Assembly (NCBI RefSeq): GCF_000499845.2
Contig: NC_023749.2
Location: 9,034,013-9,098,012 of the forward strand
Origin: Phaseolus vulgaris
Taxonomy: Eukaryota > Streptophyta > Magnoliopsida > Fabales > Fabaceae
Reading direction: 5' to 3'
DNA: 64,000 bases
In this document: piece after piece, positions 1-12,738 of the stretch
Layout of the letters: every line of letters starts with the position of its first letter
How positions within the stretch are numbered: the stretch's first letter is position 1
Notes under the pieces: generated by a model
Seen by the model: only the letters and a program-made list of their open reading frames with translations
Database searches by the model: none
What the model was told of the DNA's origin: nothing
Made by a program: the position numbers and the translations under genes

Positions 1-2685
1 ATTTATTATCCACAATTCAAATTTATTATAAAAGTGCAAAAATAAAACAATTTTTCATTTATTTTTCTCATAGTACATACAAAATATTTTATTTCATTTT
101 CTTTATATTATTATTATCCTCTATAAATTTAACCACCTGGTTTGCATTTATTTATTTAATCGTTATTGTTGATGAAAAAAAAATTCTCTATGAATTTAAT
201 ATTTTTTAATTTTTTAATTTTCAAATTTTATATTTCCTTCTATTTCAATTTTATAAATATTTAAATTCACTATAAATTTTTTTTAATAACTTAGCCTTAC
301 ATAATTTAATAATTTTCTCCTCTCATTTAAAATTTATTCTCCCCACTTTTAATTAAAATTTTCAAAATATTTCTTACTTACAAAAAAAGTTTCTAAATCG
401 TTTTATTTTACTTTATTTTTTCTTAAATTTGTTTTATATTATATTTCCTTTCTTCTTTCCATTCACTCTGACAAAGCAAAAAAAATCCAAAACACCATCC
501 CAAAATTCAGGTTACTGTATAATTAATTCCAATTAAACATTTATACATTAAAATCGAAAACTGAAAATCAAAATTATATTTCTACCCACTGCTAAGAAAC
601 AAATGTGAGACCGTGAATAAAAATAGTGTTATCGAATAAATTAAATTTTAAAAAAATGGTGTTATTAAAGAATTAATTTTAAAAAAGGTTCCATTTTAAG
701 AAAAAAAATCCATTTAATCTTAGAATTAATTGAAAAATTAAAAAAGACTCCATTAAAAGTATAAAGATGTTAGTCAAAATAATTAAAAGCTTAATTAGTA
801 TTAAAAAAATAATATTATAAAATAGCTGTGTGAACTGGAATTTCCATACCTGTGAATGAATGGGTTTTGAAATTCAATCAAATAACGTTAAGTCCCCACT
901 TTTACTTAGTAAAATTGCAATTCATTTTTTTCTTCAGATGCAAACATCACGAGTATGGATAAAGTCCACCATTCATACTCAACCAAACACACCTCTATCT
1001 TTTTCGATGATGATAATAATTCATGGTCCCCAATGTTTTCCCATTTTACAAATCACATGTTTTAAGATTTTTTTTTTGCTTAATCGTGATTAAAGCTTAG
1101 GTTAATACCTTTTTTTAATAATTTGTGAGTATTATCAATCTAATTACAAATTACCATGCATACTAAATTTATGATTTTATAATAAATGTCAAGAAATGTA
1201 TAACATCTTACACATTTTACTTAATCAACTAAGCTAGATTGTGTACATTTTTAAATATGCCTATTTATTATTAATTATAATTATAATATAAAATATTTTA
1301 AAAGCTTTATATTTATTTATTCAAGATTTCCATTTAATATTGTTATTTATTTTCTACACTTTTATTAAATTATAGTATCTATGTTCTCTTGTTAAATTTT
1401 AGAAAAATAATGTATTAAATGACTCTAACATCCTCTTTAATTCTGAAATACATATTTAATATTTATTCTTCTTAAGTTTCAATAAAATGACAATTACAAA
1501 AGTCTAATTTTTAACTGACACCAACTTCCTTAATCTTTTTAATTAAATAAAAAAAAAGCTTTCAGTTTTTAAAGATATCAACTTCTCTTATCTTTTTAAT
1601 AAAATATACTAATCTCCCTTGTTTTTTATTAAAGTAATAATTACGTTCCTTGTTTTTTTATTAAAGTAATATTTACATTTCTTATTTTATTAAATATAAT
1701 ATACTAATCAAACTTAAATAAAAAATATAAACAAATTTAATGTTTTAAAACTTTAATTTTTATAATTATTAATTAAATTTTAGTTAATATGTTATTTTTA
1801 AATAAGATAAGGGATATGGGTGATATTTTATTAAAATATAAGAAATATAAATGTTATTTTACTAAAGAAGATAGACGTTTTTAAAAAATAAGAAATATAT
1901 AACTATCATTGTGCTCTATTTTTTAATAAATTTAATAATTTCAAATTTTTAAGTGATTTAAAAGACATCTGGTCAAAATATGAAGGTTTCTAAGCTCTAG
2001 AAATTTTACTTTTAATATTTAATAAATCAGATAATTAAATAGTTTTTTTTAGACATTTATCTCTCTTTTCTTAAATTGATTTTATTATTTATAAATCCTT
2101 AGTTTTTATTCTTGAAGAAAATTTAACTATTTGAATGCAGTTTTATTATTAAAAGGGCCTATTTTTTTCCTGAATCAATATACAAGTAATTTTGATTACT
2201 TTCACCTTTTCAGAATTTGAAAGCTCGTACAGTTCGGTTATTTTGATTTGTTTTAAAATGAATGACAAATATAAAAAAATAAAATTGAATGATAAAGAAA
2301 CCTGTTGTGTAACATAAAAACTAAATATTCTTATAACTTGTAACCTTTTGTTTTTCGATATAAAAAATAGCATAATTCTTTTGAATATTAAAACGTGTTA
2401 ATCTTTATTTTATTAAACCACAAGTTTTTCTAAAATTTTATCACAATCGCACCAAATTTATTAAAATGATCATATTAGAAAGAAAAAAAAATACTTAAAT
2501 AAATAAGTGGTGTTAAGGTAACATGACTTTATTCTCAAGAAGTCGTTATTTTTAAAGGTGACTTCAATTTAGTGCAATTTTTGTTACAAAAGTCAGTAGA
2601 ACACATGACTTTGGTTCAATGAAGAAGATTGAAGTTAATTAATGTTATTGAGTTTTTTTTTTAAGAGATGAAATCATTGGAGTAT

Positions 2686-2770
2686 GACAACTTTAGTGGA
2701 AAAATAATATACAGAAGTCGTGCATGGAGATAATGACTTTTTTGTATATTATTTTTATACTAAAGTTGTC
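2686..2770. repeat. Imperfect inverted repeat (hairpin), possible MITE remnant
   Basis: The left arm starts GACAACTTTAGT at 2686 and the right arm ends with its complement at 2770. Both arms continue through AAAAATAATATAC, giving roughly 30-40 bp arms around a short loop. Matches are imperfect but clear by eye. The motif AAGTCGT/GACTT recurs in the flanking 200 bases (2530-2760), so the hairpin may be the core of a larger degenerate element. No target duplication was identified. Confidence 0.55.
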
Positions 2771-3939
2771 AAACTTATTACAACTTCAGTTCAAATTTGA
2801 ATAAAGTTCAACCTCACCAAACGAAGGATGTAATGAACTATCTACCCTATGAAGTTGAGACACAGATAAAAGATTCAATTTGTGGTTGTGTTGGTGTTGA
2901 ACCTGAGGTTCAAAGTTCATCTAGTTGACCGTACAGACTAGCTTGAGACTTAGATGCAAGTTTTGTCTAAAAGACCATCTAGACACAAGCTTTATGACAT
3001 TTGCATAAGTTCTAATTGGTCCTCCTACTAAAGTGTCTTCAGTAGAATACACTTTTCTAAAAAAAATCACTACATTAAAATATATGCTTTGTCATTAGAT
3101 AGAAAAATAAATTTAAGCCACTTGTATCAACAATTAATTCTTCTTCTGAGAAACATTCTTTGAGTGAGTGGACCTTAGTGTTTGTGTTTACCTATTCACA
3201 CCCTGATAATATTACATCTCACATTCTAGCGGAAGCTTTGATTCTTATTTGGTCCAAAATGTAGTTGGATATTGCTCTTAATTTCTAGAGTCTAGTGCAC
3301 TTCATGTTACATGTCCTTGACATTAAGTGTCATACACTATTTTTTTTATTCCTTTTTGCAAAATATATCTAAAACAAGAAAACGTAACACACAGAGAATT
3401 TAACCTATATGCTTACTATTAGTGATATAACAATCGTAAAATCAACTTATTTTGTTTCCTCATAACATAATTTCCAACATCTTACCACCCCCATAGTAGT
3501 GATAGAATTACTATCCTGAAACTTGTCATGTAATATACTAAAATTAAACTAGTTCCATTACCAAGTAGAGAATTACCAATGTGCAGAACTTCATACTAGA
3601 TTGAGTTGAAGACTCAAAGTAGATGGTATATTGGAAAATGATATCTCTTATATGAGAAGTGACCCAAAGGTGACATGTTTATGTAAAATCAAGAACGTGC
3701 AATAATAAACAATAATTCACATCATCATCTTAAGGATCTTACAAACTATTATTCTCACACATCATATTCAATTATAATAGAGATAGACGCTTACCTTGAT
3801 CCATGAGAATCCCTATATGAGCAGGACAATTATGTTCTTGTCACACCCTTTATTGATTGTTAACAGTGAGACAACCATCTTTGTAGAAACTGTATTTCTA
3901 TTCTTTCTCAATCTCCATCGATCAGATTTTCATTAGGTA

Positions 3940-3962
3940 TAATATATATATATATATATATA
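3940..3962. repeat. (AT)n microsatellite
   Basis: About ten uninterrupted TA dinucleotides. Similar short AT runs occur at about 13365-13387, 23861-23879 and 46345-46363. Confidence 0.85.
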
Positions 3963-6115
3963 ACTTCTCACATTAACCAAATTCAAACCCAAAACCCAAA
4001 ATCTATTTCATATGAGTCACATTATAAAATTAATTTACATAATTTTTTAACTATTTAAACCAAAATTTGAAATTTTGAACTAAATGTTGCTTTTAATCTC
4101 TTCCAAAAGCCTAAGCTCTAGAGTATGAAAAGGTTTCTCTACAACATATATGACCAAAATTGTGTGATGAACTAATAAAAAAAATGAGATTGAACATTGA
4201 AACTGAGTAACCAGACCATTTGAATATGATTGAGGCATGTATACCAACTTTGGCCAAGACAAAAATGCTATATATGATGCAATAGAACATTGTTTTGCTT
4301 TTACTATATGTTTATGGTAATGTTGCTCGAGATTCTAGAAATAAAGTCAAATTAAATTTAGATAATAAAAATAAAGTTAAATTAGAGTATATAATAGAGG
4401 ACAAATCACATTTTACAAGTATCTCAACTATAAGATGTCAATAAGATAAATGCATTAAAAAAATATATTAAATAAAAGTAAAACTAAATTATAATATATA
4501 ATTGTTAAGCAAGTCATGACTTGAAATAAGGAGTACGGGCTCACCCACAAATTACACAAGTACTCAATTAACTCAAAACCTATATTTGTAAAATATAATT
4601 TTTAAGTTGTTGCAATCGAGGATAATAAAAAGAATTTTAAAACTATAAAATTAAATTTTATATTTAGGAATATTTTTCCTACAAGAAAGATATTTATTTT
4701 AGGAGGATTATCTTTATTTAAATAAATAACTTTAAATATTATTTACTTAAATCATAAAAAATATATAAGATTAACTAGAATATTATCTTTATTATTAACT
4801 TAATATATATTTTTTTATTTTGATAAAAACCAAATATTATCGTTATTATTAAAAAAAGAATAAGATAATATCAAACAATCACTTTTTCTTTCCTTATCAA
4901 TTTTCACTGTTTTTTATTTTTCTTTGGTCGCAAAAGGTCATTGACATCATTTTTTTTCAATTTCTTATTATTAAACACTTGTTTATCATGCCTTATCATT
5001 TTGGCAAGACCACACGTTAGGTACATTTAATGTCAAAATCATGTTGGCCCTAATGTGAGATAATCTTTTGTTAGCTAATTTTGAAAATATTTTAATTACT
5101 TTTAGGTTCAAATTGGTTAATAAGAAATTAGGATAAGAAGAATTATTATTACTGACCATCGACATTAATACGGAAACCAACAAAAATTAACAAGTTATTA
5201 TATATAAATTATTAAGAGAAAAACAATTGGTTGGAAATGAACCTTTAAAATATATTTTTGTTCATGAGTATCTCTCATCAATGTTAATACGATAGATGAA
5301 CGTTTATGTAAAAATTACATAGAAATAGAAAGAATAACAAAAGAAAACTGATTTATTTTAGTTCATTCCAACTTTTGGACTACCTTCATTTATCTTTTAA
5401 GAAAATCTTAAATGGTTTAATTATAAGAAGGAGTAGTTTCTTTAATTAATTAGTTTTCCTCTTAAGAAAAAAAACTTATATTTTAGTAGTTGATTCTGCA
5501 TTAAATAAGATTACTTTTAAAAAAATACTTTATAAAATAAAGTAAACTGTCGTTCTGGATTTAAATGTAAAAAAACACTAGTATGAATAATATTATTCTA
5601 AGAAAAAATCATTAATCATGATTCTATTTTTTCATAATATAAAAAAATACATTTTAGAAAAACTATTTTGAGTTGAATTTTAGATCTAACACATTCGTTT
5701 AAGGTATCATTAAAAAACCATTTAATTAGTTAAAATGTAAAATATATATATAAGAAGATTGGACAAAAATATGAATTTTGTAAAAGAAAAAGAAGTACAG
5801 AAATACGAAATCTGTTCCTGCATAGTGAGTAAGTCAATATGTTGTGAAGTGTGAGTTATGTTCCGGTTCAAATTTTGCTTCATCATTCTCTTCAACATCA
5901 CTGTGTCACCTTTTCTTTCTCTTTATGAACCTTAAATTAAATTATTTTCTCGTTTAAAACGCACTTTGCTTGGGGTTTCGTAGCAATGATTGGGGTTGGG
6001 CTATATATACTATTCCTTATACACTCTCTCATTATATAGATAACAATTGATTTTGATCTCTCTTCGTTTTATTTTTATTACTATTTTTTTCTGTTCAGTT
6101 GTTGCTTTCTTCGGT

Positions 6116-6225
6116 CATCAACTAGAGATTAGAATCTTTCATTTCTATATAAGTGAATGCAAATCTCAACCTCATGAGCCGATTTTATGGAGTTGAGTTA
6201 GACTTAAAAGTTCACTTCGTAATAT
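6116..6225 (+). repeat. Solo, degenerate TRIM-like LTR
   Basis: The sequence from ATCAACTAGAGATTAG through ATATAAGTGAATGCAAATCTCA to TTGAGTTAGACTTAAAAG matches, base for base over long blocks, the two LTRs of the TRIM-like element at 30702-31070. The first dozen LTR bases are missing or diverged, and there is no second copy nearby. It is therefore best read as a solo LTR or fragment. Confidence 0.7.
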
Positions 6226-7487
6226 ATTTTGTGTTTATTGTTTATATTGTTTAGTAGTGGATTATCTCGTTTATGGACCATATTTGACACATATTTAATA
6301 AAAAAGTGTTAACTTATTTGTCTCATAGTTTTCGAATTGTGGGGGTGTGACTCAGATTTTAGAAGTGTTACCCTGATTTGTAAAATGTTACTATATTTGT
6401 CACACATATTTTTTTTTTCTTTAATGTAGTCAGTCACTCAGTCAATCGGTCACCAATATCAAATAACGTGACTCATTCGATTCGAACCGGTTTAATATAT
6501 ATAAATAAATAATAGCACTCACTAAAGAAGTTGTATGATTCTTTTTCCACAAAAACATGTTTATGTTGGTTGTTTTGATAATGACTTGTGATACATATGT
6601 GGTAGTATTTGTGATACATTTACATCTATTTGTGATACATCTATTGAAATAGTTATTTTAAATAGATTATTTGAGTTTGAAATGTTTGTTTCATTCATTA
6701 ACTTTATATATTTTTTAAATATTGAGAAGTTTAATCAATTAAGAATTAAAAAAAAATATTTTTGTTAAAATATCTTTTTCAATCAATTCTCCCATCATCT
6801 TAATCTTAGTATTGTTCAGACTCTTTATTCTTACGATATATGGAGTGTTTATAAAATAATTTTGAAGTAAAGTAGCTAATTTAGGTTTGAATTTACTATT
6901 TTTAGGTATCACTTAAATAGATGTGATTAATCGCATATAAATATAATTAATTTTATTTGCCAAGAGGTTATGAAAAAAACGAAAGTTAATATATAATTAT
7001 TTATATGTCGATTAATTGTGTCGTAATATTATTAAAGTATATAATAAAGATTAATTTTGTTTTACAAATTATTATTAGTGTTATGAAGTGAATCCTCTAC
7101 CATAAAGAAAATACTCGAAATGGTAATGTGTTAAAAAATCACTTTTCATTTTGCTAAATCTCGTTTTAATTGTAAAAAAATATTGCAATGATAAATTGAT
7201 TGAAGGGTTAAGATTTTGTGTGATGACGATGTAATTGAAGGGTTATACATGTCTAACTACATGTAAAAATATTATAAATTTAGCTCATAGTTAAAGTTAA
7301 ATAAATAAGATTATGTAATTAAGTGTTGTAGAAAAAACAAAACAAATAAAAAGTGGTTCCAGTATTACGTGACAAACTAAAAGCACGTTATGCATGTGCT
7401 AGTTTTGGATATTGTTACAAGGTATGGACCGATATTGGATCACACGTACACAAGTTTGATGTGGGCCAGTTACATTCTGCACGTCCA

Positions 7488-7538
7488 TATTTTCAAGTTG
7501 CACCTCTATATTTTCAAGTTGCCCTCTATATTTTCAAG
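7488..7538. repeat. Short tandem repeat (three ~20-22 bp units)
   Basis: The unit TATTTTCAAGTTGC..CTC occurs three times in a row, at about 7488, 7508 and 7529. The third copy is interrupted after TTTTCAAG by the Mutator-like element that follows. The unit resumes, slightly diverged, after 8076 as TTTCCAAGTTG. Confidence 0.75.
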
Positions 7539-8076
7539 GGCAGTTTCTTTCTGCACCCCCACAATGTTATGCAAAGATCAAAATGTCCCTATTATTTTTT
7601 AAAAACTCTAAAATGCACTTGAACTGTATTTTTTTTTTTTTTGCATTCTGAATTATGGAATCCGAAAAATCGGATAGGCACTTCTGGTAAAATTCCAGAT
7701 CCACCAATCCATAATTCAAAATATGCATTTCACATTCAAAAATCCATCATTCAAAAAAAGCATTCTGGATCTACCAATCCATAACAAAAGTATACATTCC
7801 AGATTCAGAAATTCATAACTAAAAAAAAGCATTCTGGATCCATCAATCCATAATAGAATTAGGCTTCCGGATTCAGCAATCCAAAAATTAATAATTTATG
7901 CAAAATTTGCTTCCAGAACACCCCCTCATCCAGAAAAAAAAATATTTAGTTCCGGATTGACCCGATTTCCAGTAACCACGGTGTCATTCTTCAAATAAAA
8001 GATTAAGGCCAGTTTTGGGATTTAGAAAATTGTGGAGTGCAGGAAGAAACACGTAGGGGTGCAGGAAGAAGAAGCC
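7539..8076. mobile_element. Non-autonomous Mutator-like DNA transposon (538 bp)
   Basis: The ends are inverted repeats of about 24 bp sharing CTGCACCCC near the inner half: the left begins GGCAGTTTCTTTCTGC and the right, read on the other strand, begins GGCTTCTTCTTCCTGC. Flanking 9-mers are ATTTTCAAG (7530-7538) and ATTTCCAAG (8077-8085), one mismatch apart. That fits the 9-bp duplication typical of Mutator elements. The interior has no coding capacity but carries several degenerate copies of a roughly 50-bp unit built on 'ATTC(T/C)GGATCCA(C/T)CAATCCATAA' (about 7680-7890). Confidence 0.72.
7675..7895. repeat. Degenerate ~50-60 bp tandem array inside the MULE
   Basis: Four or more units contain CCAGATCCACCAATCC, TCTGGATCTACCAATCC, TCTGGATCCATCAATCC or CCGGATTCAGCAATCC, each followed by CATAA or similar and an A-rich spacer. 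Subterminal or internal tandem arrays are common in non-autonomous DNA transposons. Confidence 0.65.
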
Positions 8077-8085
8077 ATTTCCAAG

Positions 8086-9183
8086 TTGTGCTTTCATAAA
8101 ATTTGAAATTCTAATTTTATTTTTTAAAAACAAATTATCAATTTTGAGAATTTAAATCCAGAATGTGCCATCAGTATTTCATTTATACATGTCGGAATGT
8201 TAAAAGTTAAATTTTGTATTTTGAAATGTAGAATTCAAAATATAAATTATAGATTTTGAAATACATTTTTTTTTATTATTGATTCTACATAATTGACGTT
8301 ATGGGCTGGCCTTGAAAATCATGGACTGGATTGGAAAAAAGGTCCACAAACTAACAGGTTGACTCGAAAAAAAAAATTCTAGTCTTATATATAAATTTGA
8401 GTTGGATAAGTGTTATAAGAATTAAGTTTGGAAACAAATAAACTAAAAACAATGACAAATACATTTTTAACTTTTGAGAACACTAAAAACATAAAAGAAT
8501 AGCCTAAAAAATCTAATATCATTTTACATATTTTTAAAAATAAAAAAAAATAAAGAGTGGATTTGTGAGCCAATCCTTCCATAGCAGTGAGTTAAAGCAC
8601 TTGTCTCAGGATATTAGATCTAAATTATTTTATTGTTATTACATATTTTTCGTTACAATGTAAAGTTTGATAAACATGTAGATTTATTCACCAATAAATT
8701 GAGTTTTGTGATTTACTAATTTTCGTATTAATAAATATAATAGGTTTCAATCATTAAATAAAATCAAACTTGTACCATAAAATTGAAGAGACAACTACAG
8801 TTTTGAAAGACTATTTATTTAATTTCAAGAGTTAAAATACCAAAATGAATAGTTTAAAAGATAAAAATATAAAAACAAATTTAATAACAAATTAAGACTA
8901 CAAACATAGTTTAACTTATAAAAAGTAAAGAAAAATATTATATATGATAACTTACAAATAAGATGATAGTGTAAAAAAAAAGGTGACGATGTCCCGTTTC
9001 TATTAATAAATTTATTTTAATGCACCTCGTGTGATCTAGTTATCTAACGTGAATAAATATTTGAAAAAGCTTGAAGGAAATATCACTTTAACTTAAATTC
9101 CTTACTTAATTTGTTTTCAGACGAACATGAGATGCCTTCAACAATACCAATATATATTTCATTTCGTAAATCATACGACATGG
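8086..9183. other. AT-rich 3' flank of the IPT2-like gene
   Basis: No coding potential was recognised. The last part, about 9060-9183, would hold the 3' untranslated region of the minus-strand tRNA dimethylallyltransferase gene. Confidence 0.6.
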
Positions 9184-12100
9184 TCACTGTTCACACTGAG
9201 AATATTCCACCTTCTGTTCCACGAAACCAGGAAATTGACCCTTGCTCTTAAGACTTGAAATACGTTTTCGGTGCCCTCGACCTTGTCTGTGTTGTTCCCA
9301 TTCATGTAATCCTCTAAGAACCCGATCTCCGCACGCCTGCCAAAAGGAAAGTTCATAAGAAAACTTCAACTTTTTATGTAGTATTTCATGCAGAAAAATT
9401 CGGCATCCAAATGAAAAAATTTAGAGAAACTTAAATTTGCTATTTTTTTCTGTAGGTGAAAATTGTATGCAGTTTGTGCCACATTATTGCAGTAAGACTG
9501 CAAGATCACCACACTCCCTTTCCAGAGTAAAAAGAAGATTCATTTAAGTTATTAACAAAAAACGAAACAAATGTCTCTGGGCAAGTGGATCATAAAACAT
9601 AACAGACCTTGCATACGTATTGAGTCCAGAGGTCCCTTTGGATTATTTTCATCCCTGTGTCATTTGAAGTCCCAAAGGTGGATGAGAAGCTTCCGTTCCC
9701 ACTCAAGAAAGATTTAACTATCTTCACAGCAGATTCAACTACTTGGCGTGCCCATACATCTTCTGATTTGCCTGAAACATAAATAACTAAATGAATGTAA
9801 TCCAGGGTGGATACTAAACGACCTAATTGACGAACATAGAAAATACGCAGGAACAAGATTAAAACAGCTTACTTGATATTGGTGCTGTGGAATCAACAAA
9901 GTGTATGTTCCAACCAAACAATGTTTGCAGTCGACTGAGCATCCTCTTCTGTCATGAACAAAGCTTCTATATAAATCTCAGACTTTAAGTTTCCGTACAA
10001 ACTCCAGTCAATTCATTGTCACCAACGAATACTGAATATTTATGTTATTTTCCTTGAGGTTATCATGTTCCGGACTACTTAGACAATAACACTAATTCTA
10101 GGAAGCACTGGAAAACACTAAAAATATTACAAATAAATTATAGCTAAAACAAATAAATAGTGATACTGTACAGCAGAATAGCAGGTGAACTAAATGCTCT
10201 ACAAAAAGGACAATGTATTTCAAATTTCTAAGTCAAAATTCAGATGAATCATCTCAGTGGTACTGGCAATTTTGCTATTACTTGTGAATACAGAAAAATG
10301 ACATTTTCAGTTTCCTTGCATGCCCGGCCAAAATAAGAATGCTTGTTGAAGTCATAAAACAAATGACATTAATTTTTTACCTGTCGGCGAACAAGTCTCC
10401 TGGTATTGACCTTTACTTTTTCAATTGCTTCTTCCAAAAGAATTGTGGATTCAGTATCAGAGGAAGATCTCACCAACTCCACCAAATTACCATTAAACAA
10501 CGTCTTGCCCTTTTCTATGCTGGATCCTTCAGTCAAATCCCTCTCTCTTTCATACATGTCTTTGACAACACAAGTTCTAAGAAGAGGCTCAAATTCACGG
10601 ACACCAATGGCCTGTCGCAAACCTCTAGTATAATCTGCATTCAAATTATAAATGTCATAGACTTCATTGAGTAATCCATCTTCCATCATGCAATCTACCC
10701 TCTGCTCTACATATCTGTCCAGTACAGGGAGAGATGCATCCACACATACAAAGCAACAATCATATCTTAAGTTGTCAACTTGACCCCAATTCTGCCCTGC
10801 CACAAGTACGACCAATATTATTTAAAAGGGGAAAAAATAATCAACAGACATATTGCAATAAAACATTGGCAATTTAACATCTTTCTTCCATTATTAATCC
10901 ACTTGATGTCCACCACACCAATTGTCCATCAATAGAACAGAATAAGTAAAGTGCGGCACTGTGATTAGTGGGAAAAGACCACAAATTGGAAAATAATTAT
11001 AAAAACATACATAGACAAAGAGAAAAGAGATCATATCAAAATTCCAGTAATGGATGATTGCCAAAGAAGAAAACAAACCTCTGCCGCCTTCCCTTGAAAA
11101 ACTTTACTAGGAGGAACACCAGTGCGAGTGTACAAACTAATATATTGATTTATCTGAAACCCATTAAAAACACAAGTACGCGGGTAATCCCCAGTTAGGC
11201 ATTTCATGTATATTTAAATTTAAAAAATGAATAGATAGAACAGCTTTTATTTTGATGAACAGAACGCCAAAACTAAAATCATATGACTACAATAATAAGC
11301 ATACTTATATGTGCTTTGTATATTATATGAATTAAATTTAAAAACATTAATAATGTAGATGTTTGTTTGCAAGCAGGGAGTTTACTTAGACCTAAATTCA
11401 TTTTGTGAGATGGTAGCAAAGTCTATCTTAACAAAGTTTGTTGGACATATTTGTTACCCACTATCGATCACTGTCCAAACAAATATTTAGTTCCACACTC
11501 AATATATTTAGTCTTCAACAAGAGTTGTGTAGGAGATCTCATGACATTGTTATACCATCATAAACGGCCATATATATTAAGATGCTGACTTTTGCAACAA
11601 CTACTTTAAAAGTCAAATCATGACTGATATTTAACTAGGTGACGATGTAAAAATCTTAACACATACAACGCACTTGAACTCATTATAAACAGAAAAAACA
11701 TCATGGCATTGTTGCATACGTTACTCCAACTGCATAAATAAGATGGACCTTAGCATTTCTCTAGAAGTATAAACGATAAATAATCAAATTATACCCAACC
11801 TTTCTATGGTTATTTGGATGGATTCTATTAGCAGCAACTGGATCAATATCCTTGAGCAGATCATAACCATAGCTTGAACCATCATTTTCGGCAGGGAAAC
11901 TGTTCTCAGACTGCGTGATGCCTATAAAATTACAAATGCAATAAATGATAAGTATATTTCAATTGAAACAGAGACAAAACATGAAGTAAAAGAAAGCACC
12001 AAATACATAACAATATACCAGGTGGGTCACCCAAACAGCTTTCATCCATATCTTCTGCAGAATCATCTAGAAGAAACGGACTCACAAGAGCCTGTAGAGG

Positions 12101-12738
12101 ATAAATTGGCAAAAGTTCAAAATTAATAAGCAGAAATAAGTTTAATAAACAAATAAAATGAAGAACACAAGTTACACAACAAGACACAAAGAACGCATGA
12201 CTCAAAATCCCAACCTGGATATAGTAATTTGTACCTCCAACTACAACAGGCAAACGATTGCGAGCCAATATGTCATCAATAATCTGAAAATTAAAAAAAA
12301 AAGAGCAAATAATAAATAATAAAAATAAAAGTGGATTCTCTTCGTTCTTCGATTGAGACATACGGGAATAGCGGAATCCCGAAACGCTTTAGCCGTGAAT
12401 TCCACGTTGGGGCTTACAGTGCCCAAGAGATGATGCGGCACTCCTGCAGCAAATTCGAAACGTGATTTCAGAAACGGAACGAGATTGCGATGGAGAAAAA
12501 TCAGGTGCGGCAAGGATACTGTGGTACCGTTTTGGTGAGAGAGAGGGAGTTTGTTGGAGAGAACATCGAGGCCGCGGTAGACCTGCATGGAATCAGCGTT
12601 GATGACTTCGACAGGGAAGTGAGAAGCTAAATCAACGGCAAGCTTCGACTTTCCGGAAGCTGTGGGTCCCATTATGACAACCACCTTTGGTCGTTCACCA
12701 TCGGTGGAGTTTGAAGTCACTGTGCTCTCTGACGCCAT
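9184..12738 (-). CDS. IPT2: tRNA dimethylallyltransferase, cytosolic (IPT2 type)
   Basis: The family transfers a dimethylallyl group to A37 of tRNAs that read UNN codons; breakdown of these tRNAs yields cis-zeatin. Inferred exons: 12738-12528, 12443-12364, 12283-12215, 12091-12019, 11921-11800, 11153-11079, 10791-10381, 9948-9873, 9771-9608, 9336-9184. All junctions are GT-AG and phases agree, giving 477 residues, close to Arabidopsis IPT2 as I recall it. The P-loop GPTASGKS lies at residues 24-31, followed by INADSMQVYRGLDV, GVPHHLLGTVSP, VGGTNYYIQ, then DRYVEQRVD and GLRQAIGVREFE. A C-terminal zinc finger has C426, C429, H443 and H449, a mark of the eukaryotic IPT2/MOD5 branch that plastid adenylate IPTs lack. 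No transit peptide is seen, consistent with a cytosolic or nuclear enzyme. The first intron (12444-12527) is 84 nt and open in frame, so an unspliced form would have 505 residues. An upstream in-frame ATG at 12807 is possible, but the one at 12738 fits the family better. Confidence 0.93.
12444..12527 (-). other. 84-nt in-frame, stop-free intron (exitron candidate) of IPT2
   Basis: On the minus strand the segment begins GTACCACAG and ends TTTGCTGCAG. It is exactly 28 codons long without a stop, so reading through keeps the frame. Removing it joins CAA AAC G to GA GTG CCG, giving QNGVPHHLL, which is how family members run. Retaining it inserts a hydrophobic 28-residue block between the nucleotide-binding part and the GVPHHLLG motif. 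Confidence 0.7.

Larger units (their letters stand above)
1..7538. other. AT-rich intergenic DNA, no supported gene
   Basis: This stretch is very rich in A and T, with long homopolymer-like runs. The few open frames are short, of low complexity, and match no family I recognise. Things that can be named inside it are an inverted repeat at 2686-2770, an AT microsatellite near 3940-3962, a solo TRIM-like LTR near 6116-6225 and a short tandem repeat around 7488-7538. A CT-rich stretch with a TATA-like string near 5990-6060 looks promoter-like on the plus strand, but nothing downstream codes for a recognisable protein. Confidence 0.7.

Noticed and set aside
860..1093. 77-codon open frame on the plus strand
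   Set aside because: It is low complexity, in an AT-rich desert, with no family resemblance and no promoter signs.
7675..7895. Regularly spaced repeats that could be read as a CRISPR array
   Set aside because: The repeats are degenerate, spacers are A-rich and uneven, the locus is eukaryotic, and the array lies inside a DNA transposon.
10339..10674. Plus-strand frame of 111 codons
   Set aside because: It is antisense to IPT2 exon 6, which carries the conserved family motifs.
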